DNA from: Bacillota bacterium
GTDB lineage: Bacteria; Bacillota; Clostridia; Christensenellales; Aristaeellaceae
DNA: 35,219 nucleotides
Reading direction: 5' to 3'
NCBI GenBank assembly: GCA_023415715.1
Contig: JAEZJP010000209.1
Coordinates: forward strand, 1 to 35,219
Below, piece by piece: positions 16,722-24,403 of this stretch (position 1 is the first letter of the stretch; each line of letters opens with the position of its first letter). The position numbers and the translations under genes are program-made. The notes under the pieces are model-generated. The model was given only the letters and a program-made list of their open reading frames with translations, was not told where the DNA came from and ran no database searches.

Positions 16722-18401
16722 ATGAATTTTTGGCAATTGGGCAATACATCCGTTAGAAGTGCATTGCGCATTCGTGACGGCTTGATAGCTTACTCCAAAT
16801 CTTCGATACAGGGCAATATCCGTAATGTTGCAGGCGATATTGCTTTTCGTGAGCTATTAGGGCAAAACGGGATTGTATCATTAGGTGAGGATGTTACCAA
16901 TAGCGTTGGGCGGAAGTGGCGTTCTGCCATGGGCAAATTAGGCTTTATCTATCCAGAAGTCAATAAAGGCATGGGGTTTGATCAGGATACGTTAGGTCCA
17001 CTTGATATGATCACGCCAGCAGGCCGCAATTTAATAAATGCACAAACCGTGCCCGCAATTCAAGAATGCTATTTGCGCTCTATGGTAACACCACTTACAC
17101 CTCTCGATAATGATAGTACTTTTTCACCTCTTTGTTGGGTACTTGCAATTATGCTCAATTTGGAGCGCAAAGGGCATGAAGCTACTATCTCATTCCCTGA
17201 AATGGCTACTATCGTAATTGTATCGAATCCATCTGACGGGCTTGACAATGTAACCGATCAGCTTTTAGACCTACGCGCTAGGCGCAATGCGGCTGAAAGA
17301 AAACGCAGATTTGACGGAGAATTGTACTACCAAAAAGCGGTTGAATTCGGCTGTGCTCTGAGAACCTTTAAAGATTATGCGGATATGAATATTCGTTATA
17401 TTAAGGCAACGGGCATGGTACAGGCCAAAGGCAAGGGCATAATATTGATACCCGAAAAGCACACTTTAGCGATTCAGCTAACGCAGCAACTTGTATCCAC
17501 ACAAAAATTGGTATACTTATATCACAATTTATGCATGGGGTCGAAATTGCCGACCGACCAACAAGACTTGGCTACACAGGTTCTTTATGACTTGTTATCA
17601 CAAACCGTGAAATTTGGTATTCACTATTCACTTGAAGGTAAACTGCTTGATACCCCGGCGCATATCAATCAGGTGCGCTATGAAATAGAGCAGCTAATTG
17701 CAGAGAAAAAGGAAGAATACTATGCACATCATCAAGCGGATGAATGGCAGGAAATTGCTGCCTATATGGATTTGATCGCTTCTAGAAAAGAACGTCTGCG
17801 TATTGATGAAGAAAACGAGTTGCGTATACCAAGAGCAGAAGCCCCTGCATACTTGGAGTGGAGTTTGTGGCGAGCGTTCCTTGCACTTGATAGTCTAGTA
17901 AATAAGCCTTATGATGTTCGACGGTTCAATATAGACCAAGACTTCATGCCTGTTAGTACAGCCCCCGGCAATGGCGCTGACCTGATAGCTGAATTTAAAG
18001 ATCGAATTGTTGTTATTGAGGTAACGTTGTCCGAATCTTCACGGCAAGAAGCTATGGAAGGCGAGCCCGTAAGGCGGCATGTTGCTGATCTGATGCAGCA
18101 AAAAGATAAACCAGTATTTGGTTTATTTATCGCTAACCGTATTGATACCAATACAGCAGAAACATTCAGAAATGGATGTTGGTATACCCGTGATGATACA
18201 AAACTTAAATTGCACATTATTCCTATTACGTTGCAACAGTTTTCTCTATACTTTAGGGCAATGTTTGAACATGGCATTGCAAATCCCGCACCCCTTTTCG
18301 ATTTAATGCATGAATGTTATGGATATAGTTGTCGTGAAGCTCCTGCATGGAAGGCGACGATTAGCGAAATCGTTCAAAAGCAGATTGCCGCTATGCATTA
18401 G
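16722..18401 (+). CDS. Type IIS restriction endonuclease, AlwI/BstNBI-like
   Basis: 559 residues, ribosome site GGAGGT upstream. The N-terminus (WQLGNTSVRSALRIRDGLIA) resembles the AlwI family. The catalytic region gives Asp420 (GADL), Glu433 (IEVTLS), Glu446 (EGEPV) and His453 (RRH). The 13-13-7 spacing equals the D456/E469/E482/H489 set I recall for the nickase Nt.BspD6I (BstNBI group). Thr replaces the usual Lys of PD-(D/E)xK enzymes, as expected in that group. Paired with a double methylase, it should cut, or nick one strand, beside an asymmetric site. The recognition sequence cannot be read from the protein. Confidence 0.85.
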   Translation: MNFWQLGNTSVRSALRIRDGLIAYSKSSIQGNIRNVAGDIAFRELLGQNGIVSLGEDVTNSVGRKWRSAMGKLGFIYPEVNKGMGFDQDTLGPLDMITPAGRNLINAQTVPAIQECYLRSMVTPLTPLDNDSTFSPLCWVLAIMLNLERKGHEATISFPEMATIVIVSNPSDGLDNVTDQLLDLRARRNAAERKRRFDGELYYQKAVEFGCALRTFKDYADMNIRYIKATGMVQAKGKGIILIPEKHTLAIQLTQQLVSTQKLVYLYHNLCMGSKLPTDQQDLATQVLYDLLSQTVKFGIHYSLEGKLLDTPAHINQVRYEIEQLIAEKKEEYYAHHQADEWQEIAAYMDLIASRKERLRIDEENELRIPRAEAPAYLEWSLWRAFLALDSLVNKPYDVRRFNIDQDFMPVSTAPGNGADLIAEFKDRIVVIEVTLSESSRQEAMEGEPVRRHVADLMQQKDKPVFGLFIANRIDTNTAETFRNGCWYTRDDTKLKLHIIPITLQQFSLYFRAMFEHGIANPAPLFDLMHECYGYSCREAPAWKATISEIVQKQIAAMH

Positions 18402-18476
18402 CAATACTCCTTGGGGAGCGAACACTTAGCGAATATGCACCCAAGCATAAATGTATTTAATATAACAATAATTCGT

Positions 18477-18571
18477 GGCTTATTTTGGGGTTTACTCCCC
18501 CGCAATAAGCCAAGCTCCCCCATCATACGCTGAAGCCAAAAACCCAATAAAATAAGGTGTTCCAGCGTATG
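18477..18571. repeat. Two perfect inverted repeats after the nuclease gene
   Basis: GGCTTATT (18477-18484) pairs with AATAAGCC (18504-18511), with inner GGGG/CCCC pairing. CATACGCTG (18524-18532) pairs with CAGCGTATG (18563-18571). They sit between convergent genes and lack T runs, so they may stabilise mRNA ends or be scars of rearrangement. No gene is visible in 18402-18691. Confidence 0.6.
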
Positions 18572-18691
18572 CGAATTTGCGCCGAAACGTACTTGATACA
18601 ACTCCGACTCCAAAGCTCACAAGTTCAACTCCTTCCGGGCATACCAAAAAAGACCTTGTAATTGTGGTGGTTACAGGGTTTCATCCGCATA

Positions 18692-19201
18692 TCAGGAATC
18701 CAAATCCCCAATCGCATCTTCTACACCATTTTTGCTGATCTGCCTTGCTTCCTCAATTGCCGCAAGTGTCTGGGCATTGGGCTTTTCAAGCTGCTCTCTT
18801 CGGATGGTATCAATCTGCTCACCGTCCAAATAGAACAGCGCCATATTCCAAAAGGTTTCAAATCTTATTTTTCCAACGTCTGTGTCGTAGCAGGCGATCA
18901 TCCATGTATTACTGTTGGCCAAGTAACGTTGCCCAAAATTGTGTTCCTCTTCCGCTTCTAGAATGGTTCCATAATCTCCTTTCTTGAATCTTTGGATAAG
19001 TAGTATCAGCGTTGAGGTATACCGCGCATCCTCATTCATGGCTTTTTCCAGCCGATCAGAGACATATACATCGGGAAGGACAAATAAGAACGTACCGGCA
19101 TATCCATTGATCCTGGCGGGATTTTTGACGCCGTACCCCCTGCTGGTGATTTCAAATACTTCATTGACGTCCGGTTTTTGGCTTACACAGAACAAACGCA
19201 T
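18692..19201 (-). CDS. Unknown island protein controlled by a structured leader
   Basis: 169 residues from the ATG at 19201, which has GGGGAG seven bases upstream; five extra in-frame codons upstream lack such a site. I do not recognise the family. The sequence is soluble and mixed alpha/beta (MRLFCVSQKPDVNEVFEITS at the start, an Asn/Trp-rich middle, a helical acidic C-terminus), without signal or membrane helix. Upstream are a promoter, a riboswitch-like fold and an intrinsic terminator. It converges with the restriction nuclease. Confidence 0.7.
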   Translation of the reverse strand: MRLFCVSQKPDVNEVFEITSRGYGVKNPARINGYAGTFLFVLPDVYVSDRLEKAMNEDARYTSTLILLIQRFKKGDYGTILEAEEEHNFGQRYLANSNTWMIACYDTDVGKIRFETFWNMALFYLDGEQIDTIRREQLEKPNAQTLAAIEEARQISKNGVEDAIGDLDS

Positions 19202-19228
19202 GGTTACACTCCCCATTCTTTATGTTTT

Positions 19229-19370
19229 CCATAAGAGAGTGCAAAAAAGCCCCCATCGCTACCGATGGGAGCAACATTGCTTATCACCCCATCGGTCAAG
19301 CTTTAGCACCTTTGCCACTGGCCAGGTTGCTGTGCGGTCAACGAGCTTGTCTCTCGCGCACTCTTTATGG
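19229..19370 (-). promoter_or_regulatory. Riboswitch-like leader (SAM-I-clan-like core)
   Basis: Read on the minus strand, CAAGCT (19349-19344) pairs with AGCTTG (19302-19297). They enclose GCAACC (19330-19325), a small hairpin and GGTGCTAA (19310-19303): the arrangement of the SAM-I clan core. Just after it, ACCGATGGGG (19296-19287) can pair with CCCATCGGT (19269-19261), the 5' arm of the terminator, forming an antiterminator. An outer helix joins CCATAAAGAGTGC (19370-19358) with GCACTCTCTTATGG (19242-19229). The canonical SAM-I kink-turn segment is not apparent, so the ligand is uncertain. Confidence 0.55.
19243..19272 (-). terminator. Intrinsic terminator within the leader
   Basis: Minus strand: GC-T-CCCATCG, GTAG loop, CGATGGG-G-GC, then six T. 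It lies about 40 nt before the 19201 start, so it would stop transcription before the gene unless the upstream antiterminator forms. Confidence 0.85.
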
Positions 19371-19377
19371 TGATTTG

Positions 19378-19407
19378 ATTATATATCTTTTTACTTGCTT
19401 ATGTAAA
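19378..19407 (-). promoter_or_regulatory. Promoter of the leader-controlled gene
   Basis: Minus strand: TTTACA (19407-19402), 18-bp spacer, TATAAT (19383-19378). Transcription would begin near 19371, exactly at the outer helix of the leader. The gap 19217-19617 contains this promoter, the leader and about 200 bp upstream of the next gene with no other feature seen. Confidence 0.7.
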
Positions 19408-19617
19408 GGCATAGAAGCTTTTTTATCGCACAGAAATTATCACTTTTCAGTGGTCTGGGTTCTTATAGCCTCAGGAACCATATGCAACTGTCCCTATGAT
19501 ATACTACAATAGAATTGTTCCAACAAAAAGCACAGGAAATTTATCCTCCATTTGTGACTTGAAATCTTTCAATAACAGCTCTTTGGTATAAGAGGGCAAG
19601 ATTGTAGGTGATATAAA

Positions 19618-20193
19618 TTGAGATTGTGGACTATCCAGCCTGCTACAGTATATCAACTTCTCTTGGCAGAAGGGATCTTCCGCTGCTCACCCTCCATGTC
19701 CACCTGCATCACCGAAATGGATTTTAGCGCAGCCTATGACTGGATAGCCGTTCAAATGCGAGACCGCATAGGCGAGCCGCCGCCAGGTGTGCAGTACCCC
19801 ATTTGGGCTTGGCATACTTTGTCCTGGGAGCATAAACAACCCGATCTGCGAAGAGTAGAATTTCGAGGCTATAAAAAAACTATGGTCTGCCTCGAAATAG
19901 AGATTGCGGATTCCGAAGTGTTGCTCAGTGATGAGGAATCGTGGCATAATGTACTGTATGACGGGTATCTGGGATGCAGCGAAAACGAGACCGAGTATGA
20001 AGCTGAAGATGCCTGGTTTGATTTGCTACCTGAAGAGCAGCAGGTGAGAGTCAAGCGCAAATCATGGGAAAGAATCTTTGATATCGATCCTCCTATGGAT
20101 AATGGATGGCACCGGATGGGCATGTACATACAAGCGACATTTTGGGAGTTACGACTTGAGCAAGTAAAGAAGGTTAGGCCTTTTCATCTATAG
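19618..20193 (+). CDS. DUF3841 family protein
   Basis: 191 residues beginning at TTG 19618 behind AGGTG with a 7-nt spacer. The family pattern is strong: MRLWTIQPATVYQLL at the start, AYDWIAVQMRDRIG, YPIWAWH, PDLRR, then VCLEIEIADSEVLLSD and WHNVLYDGYLG, ending near SWERIFDI. DUF3841 proteins are small and soluble, and their biochemical function is not known to me. The gene is the last one before the right attachment core. Confidence 0.85.
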   Translation: MRLWTIQPATVYQLLLAEGIFRCSPSMSTCITEMDFSAAYDWIAVQMRDRIGEPPPGVQYPIWAWHTLSWEHKQPDLRRVEFRGYKKTMVCLEIEIADSEVLLSDEESWHNVLYDGYLGCSENETEYEAEDAWFDLLPEEQQVRVKRKSWERIFDIDPPMDNGWHRMGMYIQATFWELRLEQVKKVRPFHL

Positions 20194-20220
20194 AAGTATA
20201 GAAAAATGCACACCAATTTC

Positions 20221-20241
20221 TACCCTTATTTTTACCCTTAC
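20221..20241 (+). repeat. Right arm-type repeat pair
   Basis: TACCCTT at 20221 and TACCCTTAC at 20233, again 12 bp apart and in the same orientation as the left pair. Located about 115 bp inside the right attachment core. Confidence 0.6.
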
Positions 20242-20355
20242 GACGATGACAGACATTAAAACAGAAAGGCAGCTAATAAAGTGAAATGGGAGAAAACATA
20301 GACGGATCAACACTTTTTGACCCGCGTGAGAACAGGCCAAAACTACATTTGCTAA

Positions 20356-20378
20356 TTCGAATCCCACCTTCTCCGCCA
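20356..20378 (+). repeat. attR: second copy of the tRNA 3' end core
   Basis: Exact 23-bp copy of 11012-11034, without the rest of a tRNA. It marks the right boundary of the island. The following stretch to 20752 shows a small CAAG-CACTT inverted repeat near 20384 and AT-rich upstream sequence of the next gene, but no gene I can support. Confidence 0.9.
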
Positions 20379-20752
20379 TCATGGCAAGACACTTGTGCAA
20401 GAAGTGCTTGTCACACAAAACGAAGGGTTTTGCCATTAAGGGCATCGTTTAGGAAACTAGGTGTTGCCCTCTTTGGCGTCTTAAAGGAGACAGCCATTCT
20501 CATGGCCGGCCTACTGATACAAGGGGATATGGCTGCATTGGTGTCAGCACCACACTGGTAACCACTCGTTTTTCATTTCATATAATACAATAGAATCTTT
20601 TGAAGATTCTATATTACTTTTACCGGAGTAATTATACGCTTGAAAGAAATATAAGATCATTTCATTCAAATAGGTTTTATGTTTTCTTCCGTAACATATG
20701 GCAGAAATCTTCGTTATGTCGATTTATATGGTTAAGGGGAAGGTAATATAAA

Positions 20753-21751
20753 ATGAGTGATACCAATACAAAAAAATATAAGGTAGCCATTTATTGTGAT
20801 AAACTTTATGCAGGCGATATTTTATGGGGATTTACTGCAGCAGGCTGTGAATCGCAAATAATAACACCGGCTTCTATAGAAAATTTTGATAAAATAATGG
20901 AAGAAAAAAATCCTGATTTATTAATTCTTTCTTCCTATATGGGTTATTTCAGCCATTCCATGCTCAATCATATCGGTTCCAGAAATTCACCAAATTATAA
21001 GTGTGTTTGCTGGGATACCGAAGGAGTTGGACAATATAATTTACAGATGACAGGTTTTGAATTATCAAAGCCCGATATGGTATTTTCGATTTGCCCTGAA
21101 ATGCTTGAAAAGCTCAAAAGTAAAGGCATCCCCTGTGAGAGGCTTGATTTTGCTTATAATCCCACCATTCATTATCCAAAATCAATATCATTCAATGAAA
21201 ATCACACGATCAGCCTGGTTGGCAATGCATGGTTATGGTATGCAAATCATTATCCCGCGCATTTCCGGTATAGCAAAGCGATTCCGATTATATTGAAGCC
21301 CTTGATTGAAAACAATTATAGGATAGATTTTTATGGCACGACAGAATACAAGCCGGTAATAAAAAAATTTCTGGATCTTGATGTGCCTATTGAATGGTTC
21401 AAAGGCGTATTATTTTACGAGAAGACCTGCGATATATATAACAGCTCCTTTATCAATTTAATCACACAAAATCATGAGTTGACTATAACAAGACGTACCT
21501 TTGAAATTTTAGGTTCCGGAGGTTTCGGGCTTACTTGTTATAATACTGCCATAAAAGATATGTTTGGCACCAGCGGTGCATTGGCTATTTCCAATTCTTC
21601 CAATGAGACTCTTGAGATATTGGATTATTATAAAAAAAACACGGATGATTATTTGAAGGTTCGCAAAAATGCTGTGATAAGCGTACAAAAGCACACTTAT
21701 AAAGAAAGAGCCGAAGAAATAATCAATAAGATATTTTCAACAGATGAATAA
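20753..21751 (+). CDS. CgeB-like glycosyltransferase (GT-B fold)
   Basis: 332 residues, ribosome site GGGAAGG upstream. The N-terminal half is Rossmann-like (YKVAIYCDKL, DLLILSSYMG, KCVCWDTEG). The C-terminal half has the DUF3880/CgeB arrangement: ISLVGNAW, YRIDFYGTTEY, FINLITQNHELTITRRTFEILGSGG (key stretch TRRTFEILGSGG), then the ending HTYKERAEEI. Such proteins transfer sugars to surface or spore polymers, with donor and acceptor unknown here. The gene is very AT-rich and lies just outside the island boundary, so it may be a separate acquisition. A strong terminator follows at once. Confidence 0.8.
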   Translation: MSDTNTKKYKVAIYCDKLYAGDILWGFTAAGCESQIITPASIENFDKIMEEKNPDLLILSSYMGYFSHSMLNHIGSRNSPNYKCVCWDTEGVGQYNLQMTGFELSKPDMVFSICPEMLEKLKSKGIPCERLDFAYNPTIHYPKSISFNENHTISLVGNAWLWYANHYPAHFRYSKAIPIILKPLIENNYRIDFYGTTEYKPVIKKFLDLDVPIEWFKGVLFYEKTCDIYNSSFINLITQNHELTITRRTFEILGSGGFGLTCYNTAIKDMFGTSGALAISNSSNETLEILDYYKKNTDDYLKVRKNAVISVQKHTYKERAEEIINKIFSTDE

Positions 21752-21755
21752 ATAG

Positions 21756-21797
21756 GGCTGTCTCATTGCGAGTGAATCGCAACGAGACAGCCTTTTT
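21756..21797 (+). terminator. Terminator of the glycosyltransferase
   Basis: GGCTGTCTCATTGCGA pairs with TCGCAACGAGACAGCC (16 bp with one G-T pair), followed by five T. Confidence 0.95.
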
Positions 21798-21838
21798 GTG
21801 CTATTATGTCATACCTGTGTCATTCGCATGGCAAGGCT

Positions 21839-22498
21839 TTACCCGGCCCGCAAGCAAAAGTGCGCTTCCAGCTGCGCAAGCGATTTTTCCACGGTACTAT
21901 CCTCATCCCTGAAAATGCAGAACCATTCCGCCCGCCGTGCCTCCTCATTAGCCCGCTCACACAAGCGCCGCAGTACAGCCTTATTGTTTTCCAGCGCCTT
22001 TTTGGGATCGCGCAAGGACATGATGCAATCATAAATATCCCGATGGTCCTTGCGCTGATAGAAATCCCGAACAACCAAATCGGGCGTGGTGAGCATGCAG
22101 GCCACGCGCTTGGGGGACGTGATTTGCTTTAGCAGTGAAACAGGCAAGTCAATATCCGTCACCACGGTGTGCGTCTGTGCCAGTTTGATGAGTTCAATCA
22201 TCACATATTCGCTGTACTCCGCTACCGCCGCATCCAGCCAAGCCAGGTATTCCTCAATCGAACGGTTAAAAAAGCGCTCCCAATCAGTCGTTCGCGCAGA
22301 TGTCACAGGCTGGTAATCGCTTTGACAAATCTCTGTCCACGAGGCAAACCCTGGCTCCCGGTGGTTGCTGTTGAAAAAAGTAAATCCATACTTTTCGTTA
22401 AGCGCCCGGCACATCGTGGTCTTTCCTCCGCACGGTGATCCCGTTAAAAAATACACATTCCTGAGATTGTGCTTAAGAATGTTCTCGGAAATATTCAT
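21839..22498 (-). CDS. P-loop kinase-like ATP-binding protein
   Basis: About 219 residues. Walker A is VYFLTGSPCGGKTTMCRAL near the N-terminus. A Walker-B-like strand follows a helical lid (HTVVTDIDLPV). A late RDPKKALENNKAVLRRL helix resembles the lid region of small-molecule kinases. The fold therefore resembles shikimate/cytidylate-kinase-type NTPases, which phosphorylate small molecules or antibiotics; the substrate is unknown. The ATG at 22498 has GGAGG six bases upstream. Its leader region carries a nested hairpin (22525-22582). It converges with the glycosyltransferase. Confidence 0.8.
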   Translation of the reverse strand: MNISENILKHNLRNVYFLTGSPCGGKTTMCRALNEKYGFTFFNSNHREPGFASWTEICQSDYQPVTSARTTDWERFFNRSIEEYLAWLDAAVAEYSEYVMIELIKLAQTHTVVTDIDLPVSLLKQITSPKRVACMLTTPDLVVRDFYQRKDHRDIYDCIMSLRDPKKALENNKAVLRRLCERANEEARRAEWFCIFRDEDSTVEKSLAQLEAHFCLRAG

Positions 22499-22524
22499 CA
22501 ATATCCGCCTCCGCTATCGTTTTT

Positions 22525-22582
22525 GGGCATACAAACAAAACCCCATGATTTAATCATGGATTACCGTATCCTGTTTGTGCCC
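22525..22582. promoter_or_regulatory. Nested stem-loop in the kinase/glutamate dehydrogenase intergenic region
   Basis: Outer arms GGGCATACAAACA (22525-22537) and TGTTTGTGCCC (22572-22582) pair with a 2-nt bulge. Inside, CCATGATT pairs perfectly with AATCATGG. A further TTGCCGG/CCGGCAA hairpin lies at 22638-22659. The structure sits in the 5' leader of the minus-strand kinase gene. No riboswitch class was recognised, and the remaining gap to 22842 shows only weak promoter-like sequence. Confidence 0.5.
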
Positions 22583-22842
22583 GTAAACCACAGCGAAGGA
22601 TACATATCACACTGCGCCCTTTCAAGCAATCTTTAGCTTGCCGGTTTATGATCCGGCAACAGTTGTATTCTACACCAAGCATCACCGCCGCACAATGGAT
22701 CATAGCAATGTATACTTGCCGCCGGGATCGGCCTGACTATAGACGGTGGGTTCACCAGGTGGTAAGATAAGGATATTGAAACGGGGCTGTTTTTGATGCC
22801 CTGAATGACGATGGGGATTTTTAAACAGAAAGGAGATGCGCA

Positions 22843-24105
22843 ATGAGCGCGAACTACAATCCCTACGATAACATGCTGGAGGTGCTGGAAAAGGCAGCCG
22901 GGCTGCTGGGCCTTAACCAGCGGGAATATGTTGCGGTCAAGTACCCGGAAAGAGAATTGAAGGTGGCGGTGCCCATCGTCATGGATGACGGGAGCATCCG
23001 GGTTTTTGAGGGATATCGGGTTCAGCATTCCAGTTCCTTGGGCCCCTGCAAGGGCGGTATCCGCTACCACCAGGACGTTGAAATCAACGAGGTGAAAGCC
23101 TTGGCGGCGTGGATGTCACTTAAGTGCGCGGTGGTGAACATCCCATATGGCGGCGCCAAAGGCGCCGTCAAGGTGAATCCCCGGGAACTGTCCAAAGGAG
23201 AGCTGGAGCGGCTGACCCGGCGGTATACGGCCATGATTCTGCCCTTGATCGGCCCGGAAAGGGATATCCCCGCCCCGGACGTGGGCACCAATGCCCAGAT
23301 CATGGGGTGGATCATGGATACGTACAGCATATTCAAAGGGTATACCGTACACGGCGTGGTCACCGGCAAGCCTATCGAGTTGGGTGGATCCCTGGGCCGG
23401 CAGGATGCCACGGGCCGTGGCGTCATGCTGATCACCCGGGAGGTGCTTCGGCGTCTTGGGCTTAATGAGGCGGGAACCCGTGTTGCCATTCAGGGCGTAG
23501 GGAATGTGGGCGGAGCAGCTGCCCGGCTGCTCTGTGAAATTGGCTGCAAAATTATTGCTATCAGCGATGTCTCCGGCGGGCTGTACGATCCCTCAGGCCT
23601 TAGCGTCAGCAAAGTGCTGGACTTTGTCGGCGGCGACAATGGAAGGCGCCTCGCCGAATACCAAGAGGACGGGGTGGAGCATATCACCAATGAGCAGCTC
23701 CTGCTCCTTGATTGTGACGTACTGATTCCGGCGGCCATCGAAAACCAGATCCATGAGCATATTGCGGGGGATATCCGTGCCCGGATCATTGTAGAAGGCG
23801 CCAACGGCCCCACGACGGTGGAAGCGGACACGATCCTGGAGGCCAAGGGGGTCACGGTGATACCGGATATTCTGGCCAATGCCGGCGGTGTGGTGGTGTC
23901 TTATCTGGAATGGGTGCAAAATATTCAATCCATGACATGGGACGAGGATGCGGTCAACCAGACCCTTGAACGCGTCATGACCCGTGCGTTTGATGAGGTA
24001 TGGATTAAATCCCAGACCAATCACACAACCATGCGCACGGGAGCGTACATGGTGGCCCTGAGCCGGATTGTAAAAGCCAAGAAGATTCGGGGCGTCTTCC
24101 CCTGA
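22843..24105 (+). CDS. gdhA: Glutamate dehydrogenase (NAD-type, RocG/GudB-like)
   Basis: 420 residues, full length for the small hexameric enzyme; ribosome site AAAGGAG. It interconverts glutamate and 2-oxoglutarate plus ammonia in the cytoplasm. The substrate domain shows GPCKGGIRYH and NIPYGGAKGAV with the catalytic Lys106. DIPAPDVGTN follows. The dinucleotide fold has the signature GVGNVG, and the ending LSRIVKAKKIRGVFP is typical. A terminator follows. The short length and sequence style favour the NAD-linked catabolic type over the longer NADP biosynthetic type. Confidence 0.95.
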   Translation: MSANYNPYDNMLEVLEKAAGLLGLNQREYVAVKYPERELKVAVPIVMDDGSIRVFEGYRVQHSSSLGPCKGGIRYHQDVEINEVKALAAWMSLKCAVVNIPYGGAKGAVKVNPRELSKGELERLTRRYTAMILPLIGPERDIPAPDVGTNAQIMGWIMDTYSIFKGYTVHGVVTGKPIELGGSLGRQDATGRGVMLITREVLRRLGLNEAGTRVAIQGVGNVGGAAARLLCEIGCKIIAISDVSGGLYDPSGLSVSKVLDFVGGDNGRRLAEYQEDGVEHITNEQLLLLDCDVLIPAAIENQIHEHIAGDIRARIIVEGANGPTTVEADTILEAKGVTVIPDILANAGGVVVSYLEWVQNIQSMTWDEDAVNQTLERVMTRAFDEVWIKSQTNHTTMRTGAYMVALSRIVKAKKIRGVFP

Positions 24106-24162
24106 ACCGTTAGGAAGCAGGACGGATTTGGAAACAGGAAAATTCAATGAGGCTTTGGCTAA

Positions 24163-24198
24163 CCGGGGGAGGGTTGCTTTTGTTACCTTCCCCGTTTT
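24163..24198 (+). terminator. Terminator of glutamate dehydrogenase
   Basis: CGGGGGAGGGT pairs with ACCTTCCCCG (one bulge, one wobble), followed by TTTT. Confidence 0.75.
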
Positions 24199-24247
24199 AT
24201 TTGCAGCCGGAAGAATAAGCCCTCTTGCAGGATTTTCTATTCTTTTC

Positions 24248-24276
24248 TTGACAACCATTTCGGCATAGACTATACT
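24248..24276 (+). promoter_or_regulatory. Consensus promoter of the leader ORF/VOC unit
   Basis: TTGACA, exactly 17 bp, TATACT. It has the same hexamers and spacing as the promoter at 27757-27785. The transcript would start near 24283 and include the leader ORF. Confidence 0.85.
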
Positions 24277-24308
24277 TTTTCCATATTAACATGGAAGGAA
24301 GTGGAAAT

Positions 24309-24380
24309 ATGAGCATTGTTTGCATAGAGCACATAGATACGACCATGCATCATAAAAAAAGGAGGGTTATCAACGATTAG
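24309..24380 (+). CDS. 23-codon leader peptide upstream of the VOC gene
   Basis: The ORF encodes MSIVCIEHIDTTMHHKKRRV plus IND, then TAG. It has its own AAGGAAG ribosome site at 7-nt spacing and follows a consensus promoter by about 30 bp. Its last codons run through the 5' arm of a hairpin (24361-24386), and its stop codon lies beside the 3' arm. That arrangement fits a regulatory leader better than a functional peptide. No in-frame link to the VOC start exists. Confidence 0.55.
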   Translation: MSIVCIEHIDTTMHHKKRRVIND

Positions 24381-24397
24381 CCCTCCAATTGAAGGAG
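24361..24397 (+). promoter_or_regulatory. Competing hairpins at the VOC ribosome site
   Basis: GGAGGGTT (24361-24368) pairs with AGCCCTCC (24379-24386). The same CTCC can instead pair with GGAG (24394-24397) of the VOC ribosome site. Ribosomes moving through the leader ORF would open the first hairpin and could shift the balance. Confidence 0.5.
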
Positions 24398-24403
24398 AAA
24401 AAA

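Larger units (their letters stand above)
11012..20378. mobile_element. tRNA-Ser genomic island carrying defence genes
   Basis: About 9.3 kb bounded by 23-bp direct copies of the tRNA-Ser 3' end. It is visibly AT-richer than the core genes on its left, except for the recombinase gene. Just inside each end are similar doublet repeats (11094-11114 and 20221-20241). The integrase is truncated, so self-mobilisation is doubtful. Cargo: a membrane-anchored unknown protein, a HerA remnant, an HExxH metallopeptidase, a serine recombinase, a type IIS restriction-modification pair, a leader-controlled orphan gene and a DUF3841 gene. Confidence 0.88.

Noticed and set aside
19229..19370. Integron attC site as explanation for the inverted repeats
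   Set aside because: The GTTRRRY/RYYYAAC cores are not in place, whereas promoter, terminator and gene order fit a regulatory leader.
20356..20378. Second tRNA-Ser gene
   Set aside because: Only the last 23 bases are present; acceptor 5' arm, D arm and anticodon arm are absent.
20286..20561. 91-codon frame spanning the right attachment core
   Set aside because: It translates the tRNA repeat and junction DNA; no ribosome site or family.
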